A DNA stretch of 64,000 nucleotides, from the NCBI GenBank assembly GCA_037034305.1, contig JBAGJY010000009.1, forward strand, positions 1-64,000, read 5' to 3'. The notes beneath the pieces are model-generated. The model searched no databases and was not told the origin of the DNA. It saw only the letters and a program-made list of their open reading frames with translations. Numbering within the stretch: position 1 is the stretch's first letter; each line of letters starts with the position of its first letter. A program made the position numbers and the translations under genes. Shown piece after piece: positions 10,064-20,040 of the stretch. The DNA is from Streptantibioticus_A sp037034305. GTDB taxonomy: Bacteria > Actinomycetota > Actinomycetes > Streptomycetales > Streptomycetaceae.

Positions 10064-11455
10064 ATGGCAACCGTCAACGGCGGTATCTCCTTCTGGTACG
10101 CGACCACAGGCGTCCCCGCCCCGCGCGAGCCGTTGCCCGGCGACACGGCGGCCGACGTGTGCGTGGTGGGCGGCGGCTACACCGGGCTGTGGACCGCGTA
10201 CTACCTGAAGAAGGCGGTGCCGTTCCTGCGGGTCGTGGTGCTGGAGAGCCGCTTTTGCGGGTACGGCGCCTCCGGCCGCAACGGCGGCTGGCTGTACAAC
10301 GGGATCGCCGGGCGCGACCGGTACGCCAGGCTGCACGGGCACGACGCGGCAGCCCGGTTGCAGCGGGCGATGAACGACACCGTGGACGAGGTGATCCGGG
10401 TCGCCGAGCAGGAGGGCATCGACGCCGACATCCACAAGGGCGGGGTGCTCGAAGTCGCCTACACCCCGGCCCAGTTGGCGCGGCTGAAGGCGTTCCACGA
10501 GGCCGAGACGGCGTTCGGCGAGAAGGACCGGCTACTGCTGGGCGCGGCGCAGTCCGCCGAGCGGATCCGGGTCGCGGGCACCGTCGGCGGCACCTGGACG
10601 CCGCACGGCGCGCGGATCCATCCGGTGAAGCTGGTGCGCGGTCTCGCGGCGGCGGCCGAGGCGCTGGGCGTGGTGATCCACGAGTCAACCCCGGTGACCG
10701 AGATCCGGCCGAAACACGCGGTCACCCCGTACGGCACGGTTCGGGCGCCGTACGTGCTGCGCTGCACCGAGGGCTTCACGGCCGCCATCCGGGGGCAGCG
10801 GCGGTCCTGGCTGCCGATGAACTCCTCGATGATCGTCACCGAGCCGCTGCCGCGGCACGTGTGGGACACCATCGGCTGGGAGGGCCGCGAGACGCTGGGC
10901 GACATGGCGCACGCCTACATGTACGCGCAGCGCACCGCCGACGACCGCATCGCGCTGGGCGGGCGGGGCGTGCCGTACCGCTTCGGTTCGCGCACCGACA
11001 ACGACGGCCGCACCCAGGACGCCACGGTGGCGGCGCTGCGGGAGATCCTGGTCCGTTTCTTCCCGGCGACCGCCGGGGTGGCGATCGACCACGCCTGGTC
11101 GGGCGTGCTGGGCGTGCCGCGGGACTGGTGCGCGAGCGTCCAGTTGGACCGGGCGACCGGCCTCGGCTGGGCGGGCGGCTACGTGGGCAGCGGTGTGGCC
11201 ACGGCGAACCTGGCCGCCCGTACGCTGCGCGACCTGGTGCGGCTCGACTCCGGTCAGGGCGGCCCGACCGAGCTGACCGGGCTGCCGTGGGTGGGCCACC
11301 GGGTGCGGCGCTGGGAACCGGAGCCGCTGCGCTGGCTGGGAGTGCACGGCCTGTACGCGGCCTACCGTGCCGCGGACGGCCGTGAGCTGGCCGCTCGCTC
11401 CACCCGCACCGATCGGCTGGCCCAGCTCGCCGACCGGGTTTCCGGGCGGCACTGA
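10064..11455 (+). CDS. FAD-dependent oxidoreductase (DAO family, PuuB-like)
   Basis: A 463-aa flavoprotein of the D-amino-acid oxidase fold. The dinucleotide motif VCVVGGGYTGLWTAYYL lies at about residues 29-45, followed by the family motif YGASGRNGGWLYN (about 65-78) that contacts FAD, and the C-terminal GWAGGYVGSGVATANLA. The closest characterised relatives I know oxidise gamma-glutamylputrescine or other secondary amines to an aldehyde, ammonia and H2O2. The substrate here is inference. Start ATG at 10064 with GAGGG 5 bases upstream. Divergent from the class II aldolase. Confidence 0.85.
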   Translation: MATVNGGISFWYATTGVPAPREPLPGDTAADVCVVGGGYTGLWTAYYLKKAVPFLRVVVLESRFCGYGASGRNGGWLYNGIAGRDRYARLHGHDAAARLQRAMNDTVDEVIRVAEQEGIDADIHKGGVLEVAYTPAQLARLKAFHEAETAFGEKDRLLLGAAQSAERIRVAGTVGGTWTPHGARIHPVKLVRGLAAAAEALGVVIHESTPVTEIRPKHAVTPYGTVRAPYVLRCTEGFTAAIRGQRRSWLPMNSSMIVTEPLPRHVWDTIGWEGRETLGDMAHAYMYAQRTADDRIALGGRGVPYRFGSRTDNDGRTQDATVAALREILVRFFPATAGVAIDHAWSGVLGVPRDWCASVQLDRATGLGWAGGYVGSGVATANLAARTLRDLVRLDSGQGGPTELTGLPWVGHRVRRWEPEPLRWLGVHGLYAAYRAADGRELAARSTRTDRLAQLADRVSGRH

Positions 11456-11573
11456 CCGGGCTCGCCGGTAGCCCGAAGCCGCGCCGTTGCGGCACTTCGA
11501 AGGTTCCGCGCCAATCCGTTTCCTCGGTGAAAGCTGGCCCGATTCGCACCCTCGCACCGACAGGGCGTGTCCC

Positions 11574-11595
11574 GTTAACCTCTCGTTCACTCTTA
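11574..11595 (+). promoter_or_regulatory. PHO-box-like tandem 11-mers upstream of pitA
   Basis: Two consecutive 11-mers, GTTAACCTCTC (11574-11584) and GTTCACTCTTA (11585-11595), resemble the Streptomyces PhoP direct-repeat unit (GTTCACC-type, 11-bp period). They end 49 bases before the phosphate transporter start. The first unit is a poorer match. PhoP binding is inferred from motif and gene function. Confidence 0.4.
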
Positions 11596-11644
11596 GTCCG
11601 TACGGTCGCCGCGTCGCTGCCCGCCCGAACGATTGTCTGGGTGA

Positions 11645-12870
<1,226 letters not shown>

Positions 12871-12874
<4 letters not shown>

Positions 12875-13065
12875 ACATCGACTGGGGTGCCCTGGCGTCG
12901 GTCGCGGCAGTGAGCCTGCTGGCGACGGTGGGCCTGGTGGGCCTGTTCACCGTCGGCATCGTCGGCCTGTCCCGGCAGCAGCAGTCGGCGCGCGCCACCG
13001 GTTACGCGGCCTTCGCGGCCTGCGCGGCGGCCGTCGCCTACGGCATCTACCTCATCGTCGGCTGA
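12871..13065 (+). CDS. small membrane protein coupled to PitA
   Basis: A 64-aa protein with two hydrophobic helices (VAAVSLLATVGLVGLFTVGIVGL and AAFAACAAAVAYGIYLIV) separated by a short polar loop (SRQQQSARATG). It starts with GTG at 12871, overlapping the pitA stop by 4 bases, so it is translationally coupled and probably made in ratio with the transporter. A small membrane gene is, as I recall, found after pit genes in other streptomycetes. It may be an accessory subunit or modulator of PitA; no function is established. Confidence 0.8.
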
Positions 13066-13070
13066 GCGCG

Positions 13071-13093
13071 GGGCGCGCACGCCGCGCGCGCCC
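13071..13093 (+). terminator. hairpin terminator after the pit operon
   Basis: Arms GGGCGCGC (13071-13078) and GCGCGCCC (13086-13093) around a 7-base loop begin 5 bases after the stop of the small membrane gene. A GC-only hairpin without a T-run, typical of streptomycete intrinsic terminators. Confidence 0.55.
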
Positions 13094-13149
13094 GGCGTGT
13101 GGGCCTCGGCACACTCACCCGCGGTCAGCGAACGCCCAGTTGACTGCCG

Positions 13150-13350
13150 TTCCCGCAGCGTGGTGGACTGCCCGGTGCCATACGGCGCCAACAAGCCCAG
13201 ACGGCGACAGGAGAGGAAGCCGGTGTGAGTCCGGCGCGGTCCCGCCACTGTCACCGGGGAGTGCGCCCCCACCCGAGGGTCACGGCCGAGCGATCGGCTG
13301 GAAGGCCAGGGGGCGCGCCGATCCGGGAGCCAGGAGACTCTCATCGCCGG
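13150..13350 (+). promoter_or_regulatory. adenosylcobalamin riboswitch
   Basis: The leader of the cobalamin operon holds the conserved core of the B12 riboswitch: GGAAGCCGGTG followed by AGTCCGG and the box CCCGCCACTGTCA (13241-13253), then the 3' conserved segment AGCCAGGAGA (13328-13337). Binding of adenosylcobalamin normally lowers expression of the downstream biosynthetic genes, in GC-rich actinomycetes often by blocking translation. The expression platform would be the 110 bases between the 3' box and the cbiB start. Ends are approximate. Confidence 0.9.
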
Positions 13351-13393
13351 TCACGTCGAACCAGGGCGCGGACCCTGAGTGAGGACTCCTGCC

Positions 13394-13456
13394 ATGCCCG
13401 GCACACCACCCTTCGCCCTGACGCCACGCCCGCGCCGGGGAACGACGGCGGTCTGA
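13394..13456 (+). CDS. possible 20-codon leader peptide between riboswitch and cbiB
   Basis: ATG at 13394 opens a 20-codon frame (MPGTPPFALTPRP..., ending TGA at 13454-13456) with GAGGA 8 bases upstream. It ends three bases before the cbiB ATG, so translation of this leader could be coupled to cbiB and could be the step the riboswitch controls. The peptide itself is Pro/Arg-rich and matches nothing I know. It may be chance. Confidence 0.35.
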   Translation: MPGTPPFALTPRPRRGTTAV

Positions 13457-13459
13457 CCC

Positions 13460-14440
13460 ATGCGTGCCGACCGTCTCTTCGGGTACGGCGCGGTCCTTGG
13501 CTTCGCGGGCGACCTGCTCACCGGTGACCCGCGCCGCGGGCATCCGGTCGCCGCTTTCGGCCGGGCCGCCGCCGCCGGTGAACGTGCCCTGTGGCGTGAC
13601 GACCGCGCCCGCGGCGCCGCCTTCACCGCGCTGTGCGTCGGCGGCGCGGTGGCCGCGGCCACCGCGGCCTGCCGGACCGCCCGCCGCTCCCCCGCCGCCT
13701 CGGTCGCGCTGACCGGCGCGGCGACCTGGGCCGTGCTGGGCGGCACCTCGCTGGCCCGGGAGGCCCGTACCGTCGGCGCCGCACTGGCCGCCGGAGACCT
13801 GCGCCTGGCCCGGGAGCGGCTGCCGCACCTGTGCGGCCGGGACCCGCGGGCGCTGGACGGGCAGCAGATCGCCCGCGCGGTGGTGGAGTCGGTCGCCGAG
13901 AACACCTCCGACGCGGTGGTCGGCGCCCTGGTGTGGGGCGCGCTCGGCGGTGTGCCGGGGCTGGTCGGGTTCCGCGCGGTCAACACCCTGGACGCGATGG
14001 TCGGTCACCGCTCGCCGCGCTACCGGAGGTTCGGCTGGGCGTCCGCCCGGCTGGACGACGTCGTCGGCTACCCGGGGTCCCGGCTGACCGCCGCCCTCAC
14101 CGTGCTCGCCGCGCCCAACCCGCGTGCGGCCTGGCGCACCTGGCGCACCGACGGTGGCAAGCACCCCAGCCCGAACGCCGGTCCGGTGGAGGCCTCGTTC
14201 GCGGGCGCCCTGGGCGTACGGCTGGGCGGAACGCTCTCCTACGGCGGCCGGATCGAGCACCGCCCGGTGCTGGGCGGCGGCAACCGGCCGGTTGAGGTGG
14301 CGGACATCGAGCGCGCGGTGCGGCTGTCCCGCCGGGTGGGCGCGCTCGCGCTGGCCACCTGTGTCGCGGGCCGGTACGCACTGCGCCGAATCAGCAGCGC
14401 AAGCGCGGGCGGAACCGTAAGCGGAAGGGGGACGCGGTGA
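13460..14440 (+). CDS. cbiB: adenosylcobinamide-phosphate synthase CbiB/CobD
   Basis: A 326-aa inner-membrane enzyme that joins aminopropanol (or its phosphate) to adenosylcobyric acid, giving adenosylcobinamide (phosphate). Family signatures are visible: GDLLTGDPRRGHPVAAFG (about residues 17-34), ARAVVESVAENTSDAVVGALVWGALGGVPG (about 140-170) with the NTSD motif, FRAVNTLDAMVGH, and GKHPSPNAGPVEASFAGALGVRLGG near the C-terminus. Several hydrophobic segments fit a membrane protein. First real gene after the riboswitch; its stop overlaps the cobQ GTG by 4 bases. Confidence 0.93.
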   Translation: MRADRLFGYGAVLGFAGDLLTGDPRRGHPVAAFGRAAAAGERALWRDDRARGAAFTALCVGGAVAAATAACRTARRSPAASVALTGAATWAVLGGTSLAREARTVGAALAAGDLRLARERLPHLCGRDPRALDGQQIARAVVESVAENTSDAVVGALVWGALGGVPGLVGFRAVNTLDAMVGHRSPRYRRFGWASARLDDVVGYPGSRLTAALTVLAAPNPRAAWRTWRTDGGKHPSPNAGPVEASFAGALGVRLGGTLSYGGRIEHRPVLGGGNRPVEVADIERAVRLSRRVGALALATCVAGRYALRRISSASAGGTVSGRGTR

Positions 14441-15945
14441 GCGGCGGGCTGCTGGTCGCGGGGACGACGTCGGACGCGGGCAAGAGCGTGGTGACGGCGG
14501 GCATCTGCCGCTGGCTGGCCCGCAAGGGCGTCAGCGTCGCCCCGTTCAAGGCGCAGAACATGTCGCTGAACTCGTTCGTCACCCGAGACGGCGCGGAGAT
14601 CGGCCGTGCCCAGGCGATGCAGGCGCAGGCCGCCCGGGTCGAGCCGAGCGCGCTGATGAACCCGGTGCTGCTCAAGCCCGGCGGTGACAGCACCAGCCAG
14701 GTGGTGCTGCTGGGCAGGCCTGTCGGCGAGTTGAGCGCCCGCGGCTACCACAGCGGACGCCAGGAGCGACTCCTCGGCACCGTCACGGACTGTCTGGAGC
14801 AGTTGCGCGCCACCCACGACGTGGTGATCTGCGAGGGCGCCGGCAGCCCGGCGGAGATCAACCTGCGCCGCACCGACATCGTCAACATGGGCCTGGCGCG
14901 CGCCGCCCGGCTTCCGGTGGTGGTGGTCGGCGACATCGACCGCGGCGGGGTCTTCGCGTCCTTCTTCGGCACCACCGCGCTGCTCAGCCGCGAGGACCAG
15001 GCGCTGCTCGCAGGATATCTGGTGAACAAGTTCCGCGGTGACGTCTCGCTGCTGGAGCCGGGGATGCAGATGCTGCGCGGCCTGACCGGACGCGCCACGT
15101 TCGGTGTGCTGCCGTACGCCCACGGGCTGGGCATCGACGAGGAGGACGGCCTGCGGGTGTCGCTGCGCGGCACGGTCAGGGAGTCCAACTCCGCTCCCCC
15201 GTACAGCGAGGACGTGCTGCGGGTGGCGGTCGCCGCCGTACCGCTGATGTCCAACTTCACCGACGTGGACGCGCTGGCCGCCGAACCCGGCGTCGTGGTG
15301 CGCTTCGTGGACCGGCCGGAGGAGTTGGCCGACGCCGATCTGGTGGTGCTGCCCGGCACCCGCGGCACCGTCAAGGCGCTGCGCTGGCTGCGCGAGCGCG
15401 GGCTGGCCGACGCGGTACGGCGGCGGGCCGCCGAGGGCAGGCCGGTACTGGGCGTCTGCGGCGGCTTCCAGATCCTCGGGCAGACCATCGAGGACGACGT
15501 CGAGTCGCGGGCCGGAACCGTCGAGGGGCTCGGACTGCTGCCGGTACGGGTCCGCTTCGCGCCGGACAAGACCCTCGCCCGGCCGTCCGGCAAGGCACTT
15601 GGTGAACCGGTCGAGGGCTACGAGATCCACCACGGTGTGGCCCGACTCGGCGACGGCGGCGAGCCGTTCCTGGACGGCCTGCGCCTCGGTGCCGTGTGGG
15701 GCACGCACTGGCACGGCTCGCTGGAGAGCGACGGCTTTCGCCGGGCGTTCCTGCGCGAGGTGGCGCGGGCGTCCGGCCGCCGTTTCGTACCGGCGCCGGA
15801 CACCAGCTTCGCGGCGCTGCGCGAGGAGCAGTTGGACCGCCTCGGCGACCTGATCGAGGAGCACGCCGACACCGCGGCGCTGCTGCGGCTCATCGAGGAC
15901 GGCGTGCCCGCCGGCCTGCCGTTCCTGGCCCCGGGGGCACCGTGA
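14437..15945 (+). CDS. cobQ: cobyric acid synthase CobQ
   Basis: A 502-aa glutamine amidotransferase that amidates the b, d, e and g side chains of adenosylcobyrinic a,c-diamide. The N-terminal dethiobiotin-synthetase-like ATPase domain begins LLVAGTTSDAGKSVVTAGICRWL (residues 4-26), with PFKAQNMSLNS following. The C-terminal class-I-like amidotransferase domain has the nucleophile region VLGVCGGFQILG (Cys about 349) and the His region EGYEIHHGVAR. GTG at 14437 overlaps the cbiB stop. Length is typical. An essential step of the late cobalamin pathway. Confidence 0.95.
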   Translation: MSGGLLVAGTTSDAGKSVVTAGICRWLARKGVSVAPFKAQNMSLNSFVTRDGAEIGRAQAMQAQAARVEPSALMNPVLLKPGGDSTSQVVLLGRPVGELSARGYHSGRQERLLGTVTDCLEQLRATHDVVICEGAGSPAEINLRRTDIVNMGLARAARLPVVVVGDIDRGGVFASFFGTTALLSREDQALLAGYLVNKFRGDVSLLEPGMQMLRGLTGRATFGVLPYAHGLGIDEEDGLRVSLRGTVRESNSAPPYSEDVLRVAVAAVPLMSNFTDVDALAAEPGVVVRFVDRPEELADADLVVLPGTRGTVKALRWLRERGLADAVRRRAAEGRPVLGVCGGFQILGQTIEDDVESRAGTVEGLGLLPVRVRFAPDKTLARPSGKALGEPVEGYEIHHGVARLGDGGEPFLDGLRLGAVWGTHWHGSLESDGFRRAFLREVARASGRRFVPAPDTSFAALREEQLDRLGDLIEEHADTAALLRLIEDGVPAGLPFLAPGAP

Positions 15946-15974
15946 CATCCCACACTCGTAGGAGGAATCCCGGC

Positions 15975-18032
15975 GTGAGCACCCACTACCCCTTCACGGC
16001 GATCGTCGGGATGGACGACCTGCGGCTGGCGCTGCTGCTCAACGCGGTCTCCCCCGCGGTCGGCGGTGTGCTGGTGCGGGGCGAGAAGGGCACCGCCAAG
16101 TCGACCGCGGTACGGGCGCTTTCGGCGCTGATGCCCACGGTCGAGGTGGTACCCGGCTGCCGCTTCTCCTGTGATCCGCACGTCCCGGACCCGGCCTGCC
16201 CGGACGGCCCGCACGACGCGGCCGACGGCGGTGCGCACCGTCCGGCGCGGATGGTGGAGCTGCCGGTGGGCGCCTCCGAGGACCGGCTGGTGGGCGCGTT
16301 GGACATCGAACGCGCCCTGGCCGAGGGTGAGAAGGCCTTCGAGCCGGGTCTGCTGGCCGCCGCGCACCGCGGGGTGCTCTACGTCGACGAGGTCAACCTG
16401 CTCCACGACCACCTGGTCGACCTGCTGCTGGACGCCGCCGCGATGGGCGCCTCGTACGTCGAGCGCGAGGGCGTCTCGGTGCGGCACGCCGCGCGCTTCC
16501 TGCTCGTCGGCACGATGAACCCCGAAGAGGGCGAACTGCGCCCGCAGTTGCTCGACCGGTTCGGGCTCACCGTGGAGGTGTCGGCGTCCCGTGAGCCGGA
16601 CCAGCGGGTCGAGGTGGTGCGCAGGCGGCTGGCGTACGACGAGGATCCGGCCGCGTTCACCGCGCGCTGGGCGGCCGAGGAGGACGAGCTGCGGCAACGC
16701 ATCCGCGCCGCCCGCCAGTTGCTGCCGTCGGTGCGGCTCGGCGACGCCGCGCTGCGCCAGATCGCCGCGGTGTGCGCGGCGTTCGAGGTGGACGGGATGC
16801 GCGCGGACATCGTGACCGCCCGTACCGCCACCGCGCTGGCCGCCTGGGCGGGCCGCACCGAGGTGCTGGAGGAGGACGTGCGCCAGGCCGCGCTGCTGGC
16901 GCTGCCGCACCGGCGCCGCCGCAACCCGTTCGACGCGCCGGGGTTGGACGAGGAGAAGCTGGACGAGGCGCTGGAGGAGTCGCACGGCCAAGGCGACGAC
17001 CCCGATCCGGACGGCCCCGACGGTCCGGACGGCGGCGGGCGGCCCCCGCAGGACGGTCCGCCGGGCGACCCGGCCGTCCCCGACCAGCGGCCCGGCGAGC
17101 GGCCCGACGAGCGGCCGCAGCCGGAGCCGGGCGGTGACGCGGCGCAAGGCGCCCCCGGTGGCGCCGAACAGCCCGCGGTGGCCGCCGCCGACCCGTTCCG
17201 CACCAAGGCGTTCACCGTGGCGGGACTGGGCGACGGCGCCGCCGGGCGGCGCTCCCGGGCGCGCACCGAGCACGGCCGCACCACCGGCGCCCGACACCCC
17301 AGGGGCGCGCTGACCAAGCTGCACCTGGCCGCCACCGTGACCGCCGCCGCCCCGCACCAGCGGGCGCGCGGGCGCAGCGGTCCCGGGCTGGTGCTGCGCA
17401 AGGACGACCTGCGGCAGGCGGTACGGGAGGGCCGCGAGGGCAACCTGGTGCTGTTCGTGGTCGACGCCTCGGGTTCGATGGCGGCCCGGCAGCGGATGGC
17501 CGCGGTGAAGGGCGCGGTGCTCTCGCTGCTGCTCGACGCCTACCAGCGGCGCGACAAGGTGGGGTTGGTGACCTTCCGCGGCACCGGCGCCGAGCTGGCG
17601 CTGCCGCCGACCTCCTCGGTGGAGGCGGGCGCGGCGCGGTTGGAGAAGCTGCCGACGGGTGGCCGCACCCCGCTGGCCGCCGGACTGCTCAAGGCCCGCG
17701 AGGTGCTGCGGGTGGAGCGGCTGCGGGACGCCTCCCGGCGTCCGCTGCTGGTCGTGGTGACCGACGGCCGGGCCACCGATGCCACGGCGGCGCGCGGCGC
17801 CTGCGGTGGGCGACGGGCCGGGAACGAACCGGTGGCGCTGGCGGCGCGCGCCGCGCGACTGCTGGCCGCCGAGGGCGTGGCGTCGGTGGTCGTGGACTGT
17901 GAGAGCGGCCCGGTACGGCTGGGGCTCGCGGGCACGCTCGCCCGTGAACTGTCCGGCACCGCCGTGACTTTGGACGAGTTGCGCGCGGACGCGGTGTCCG
18001 CGCTGGTACGCGACGTCAGGAGGGCCGCGTAA
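15975..18032 (+). CDS. ChlI-ChlD type chelatase subunit (putative cobaltochelatase ATPase/VWA)
   Basis: A 685-aa fusion of an AAA+ ATPase and a von Willebrand A domain, as in BchI/BchD or CobS/CobT chelatase subunits. Walker A is GEKGTAKST (about 36-44) and Walker B is VLYVDEVNLL. Residues about 335-420 are an acidic, Pro/Gly-rich linker, and the MIDAS motif DASGS lies at about 496-500. These subunits energise metal insertion by a large chelatase subunit (CobN for cobalt). The start is GTG at 15975, since AGGAGGA lies 7 bases upstream; the frame is open much further back but overlaps cobQ. The context makes cobalt insertion likely. No CobN gene is in the window. Confidence 0.88.
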   Translation: MSTHYPFTAIVGMDDLRLALLLNAVSPAVGGVLVRGEKGTAKSTAVRALSALMPTVEVVPGCRFSCDPHVPDPACPDGPHDAADGGAHRPARMVELPVGASEDRLVGALDIERALAEGEKAFEPGLLAAAHRGVLYVDEVNLLHDHLVDLLLDAAAMGASYVEREGVSVRHAARFLLVGTMNPEEGELRPQLLDRFGLTVEVSASREPDQRVEVVRRRLAYDEDPAAFTARWAAEEDELRQRIRAARQLLPSVRLGDAALRQIAAVCAAFEVDGMRADIVTARTATALAAWAGRTEVLEEDVRQAALLALPHRRRRNPFDAPGLDEEKLDEALEESHGQGDDPDPDGPDGPDGGGRPPQDGPPGDPAVPDQRPGERPDERPQPEPGGDAAQGAPGGAEQPAVAAADPFRTKAFTVAGLGDGAAGRRSRARTEHGRTTGARHPRGALTKLHLAATVTAAAPHQRARGRSGPGLVLRKDDLRQAVREGREGNLVLFVVDASGSMAARQRMAAVKGAVLSLLLDAYQRRDKVGLVTFRGTGAELALPPTSSVEAGAARLEKLPTGGRTPLAAGLLKAREVLRVERLRDASRRPLLVVVTDGRATDATAARGACGGRRAGNEPVALAARAARLLAAEGVASVVVDCESGPVRLGLAGTLARELSGTAVTLDELRADAVSALVRDVRRAA

Positions 18033-18628
18033 TGCCGCAGGGTAAGCCGAGTGTGGTACCGGAGGACGGATTGACGACCCGTCAGCGGCGGAACCGTCCG
18101 CTGACGATCGTGCACACCGGCACCGGCAAGGGCAAGTCGACGGCGGCCTTCGGCATGGCGCTGCGCGCCTGGAACCAGGGCTGGCCGGTCGGGGTGTTCC
18201 AGTTCGTCAAGTCCGCCAAGTGGCGGGTCGGCGAGGAGCGGGCGCTGCGGGTGCTCGGCGACTCCGGCGAGGGCGGCACGGTCGCCTGGCACAAGATGGG
18301 CGAGGGCTGGTCGTGGGTGCAGCGCGACCTGGAGTCCAGCGAGGAGGCGGCCCGCGAGGGCTGGGCGCAGGTCAGGCGCGACCTGGCCGCCGAGACGTAC
18401 CGGCTGTACGTGCTGGACGAGTTCGCCTACCCCATGCACTGGGGCTGGGTGGACACCGATGAGGTGCTGGCGGTGCTGCGGGACCGTCCCGGCGCCCAGC
18501 ACGTGGTGATCACCGGCCGCAACGCGCCGCACAAGCTGCTCGACGCCGCCGACCTGGTGACCGACATGACCAAGGTCAAGCACCCGATGGACGCCGGGCA
18601 GAAGGGCCAGCGGGGCATCGAGTGGTAG
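18032..18628 (+). CDS. cobO: cob(I)yrinic acid a,c-diamide adenosyltransferase (CobO/BtuR)
   Basis: A 198-aa P-loop enzyme that transfers the adenosyl group of ATP to the cobalt of corrinoids. The distinctive Walker A GTGKGKSTAAFGMALRAW (about residues 30-47) is followed by QFVKSAKWRVGEERAL and the Walker B region LYVLDEFAYPMHWGWVD. The C-terminal segment VKHPMDAGQKGQRGIEW is characteristic of the family. ATG at 18032 overlaps the preceding TAA by one base. Confidence 0.94.
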   Translation: MPQGKPSVVPEDGLTTRQRRNRPLTIVHTGTGKGKSTAAFGMALRAWNQGWPVGVFQFVKSAKWRVGEERALRVLGDSGEGGTVAWHKMGEGWSWVQRDLESSEEAAREGWAQVRRDLAAETYRLYVLDEFAYPMHWGWVDTDEVLAVLRDRPGAQHVVITGRNAPHKLLDAADLVTDMTKVKHPMDAGQKGQRGIEW

Positions 18629-20040
18629 CCGTTCCACGTCTGGTGATCGCCGCGCCGTCCTCCGGCAGCGGCAAGACCACCGTAGCCACCGGTCTGATGG
18701 CCGCCTTCGCCCGCCGCGGGCTGGCCGTCTCACCGCACAAGGTCGGCCCGGACTACATCGACCCCGGGTACCACACGCTGGCCACCGGCCGTCCGGGCCG
18801 CAACCTGGACGCCTATCTGTGCGGCCCGCAGCGTGTCGCGCCGCTGTTCCTGCACGGTGCGCGCGGCGCCGACCTGGCCGTGGTCGAGGGCGTGATGGGG
18901 CTGTACGACGGGGCGGCCGGTCAGGGCGAGCTGGCCTCCACCGCGCAGGTGGCCAAGCTGCTGCGGGCGCCGGTGGTGCTGGTGGTGGACGCCTCCTCGC
19001 AGTCCCGTTCGGTGGCCGCGCTGGTGCACGGCTTCGCCTCCTGGGACCCCGAGGTGCGCATCGGTGGCGTCATCCTCAACAAGGTCGGCTCCGACCGCCA
19101 TGAGGCGCTGCTGCGCGAGGCGCTGGAGGAGTCGGGCGTCCCGGTACTGGGCGTGTTGCGCCGAGCCGCCCGACTGGCGGTACCGGCCCGCCATCTGGGC
19201 CTGATCCCGGCAGCGGAACGCCGCACGGAAGCGGTCGAGGCGGTCCGGGAAATGGCAGCGCGCGTCCTGGCGGGCTGCGACATGGAAGCGCTGCTGTCCT
19301 TGGCCCGCACGGCTCCCCCGCTGCTGGAGGAGCCCTGGGAACCTGGTTGTGTGTCGTCGCTCCCGCACTGCCTTGAGGGCGTGGGAGGTACCCCCCGCGC
19401 AGCGGGCGGGCACAACCGAACGACGGACCCGCACCCGGTGGTGGCGCTGGCCAGCGGCCCGGCCTTCACCTTCTCCTACCCCGAGCACGAGGAACTCCTC
19501 ACCGCCGCGGGCGCGCAGGTCATCCCGTTCGACCCGCTGCGGGACGAACAACTGCCGCCCGGAACCAAGGGCTTGGTGATAGGCGGCGGCTTCCCGGAGG
19601 TGTACGCCCCGGAGCTGTCCGCCAACGAACCGCTGCGCAAGGCGGTGGCCGCCCTCGCGGCCGAAGGCGCCCCCGTGGCCGCAGAATGCGCCGGACTGCT
19701 GTACCTGGCACGGGAGTTGGACGGCGCCCCCATGTGCGGCGTGCTGGACGCCACCGCCCGCATGACGGAAAAGCTGACGCTGGGCTACCGGGAGGCCGTC
19801 GCGGTCACCGACAGTCCGCTGGCGCAGGCCGGTACCCGGCTGCGCGGCCACGAGTTCCACCGCACCGCCGTCGAACCGGGCGCGGGCCGGACCCCCGCCT
19901 GGGGCTGGTCGCGCCCGACGCGCCGCCTCGAAGGCTTCGTCGCCGGACCGGCGGGCGGTGTGCACGCCTCGTACCTGCACACCCACTGGGCGGCCGAACC
20001 CCGGCTGGTCCACAGGTTCGTCGCCCGGTGCGCCGATTGA
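18622..20040 (+). CDS. cobB: cobyrinic acid a,c-diamide synthase CobB with an in-frame insertion
   Basis: A 472-aa glutamine-dependent amidase that forms the a,c-diamide of (hydrogeno)cobyrinic acid. The N-terminal synthetase domain has PSSGSGKTTVATGLMAAF (about residues 11-28), GPDYIDPGYH and VEGVMGLYDG; the C-terminal amidotransferase domain has VIGGGFPEVYAPELSAN and the Cys region PVAAECAGLLYL. Between the domains (about residues 236-266) is an unusual low-similarity segment encoded by a 73-base sequence with inverted ends (19345-19417), which keeps the frame. GTG at 18622 overlaps the cobO stop. Confidence 0.93.
   Translation: MVAVPRLVIAAPSSGSGKTTVATGLMAAFARRGLAVSPHKVGPDYIDPGYHTLATGRPGRNLDAYLCGPQRVAPLFLHGARGADLAVVEGVMGLYDGAAGQGELASTAQVAKLLRAPVVLVVDASSQSRSVAALVHGFASWDPEVRIGGVILNKVGSDRHEALLREALEESGVPVLGVLRRAARLAVPARHLGLIPAAERRTEAVEAVREMAARVLAGCDMEALLSLARTAPPLLEEPWEPGCVSSLPHCLEGVGGTPRAAGGHNRTTDPHPVVALASGPAFTFSYPEHEELLTAAGAQVIPFDPLRDEQLPPGTKGLVIGGGFPEVYAPELSANEPLRKAVAALAAEGAPVAAECAGLLYLARELDGAPMCGVLDATARMTEKLTLGYREAVAVTDSPLAQAGTRLRGHEFHRTAVEPGAGRTPAWGWSRPTRRLEGFVAGPAGGVHASYLHTHWAAEPRLVHRFVARCAD
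19345..19417 (+). repeat. 73-bp palindromic repeat-like insert inside cobB
   Basis: The segment begins GGTTGTG (19345-19351) and ends CACAACC (19411-19417), a perfect 7-bp terminal inverted repeat; inner bases (CGCTCCCGC, CTTGAGGGCGTGGGAGGTACC) resemble the dispersed palindromic repeats common between Streptomyces genes. It falls in the interdomain linker of CobB and is read through in frame. Origin by insertion of a small non-autonomous repeat is inference. Confidence 0.45.
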
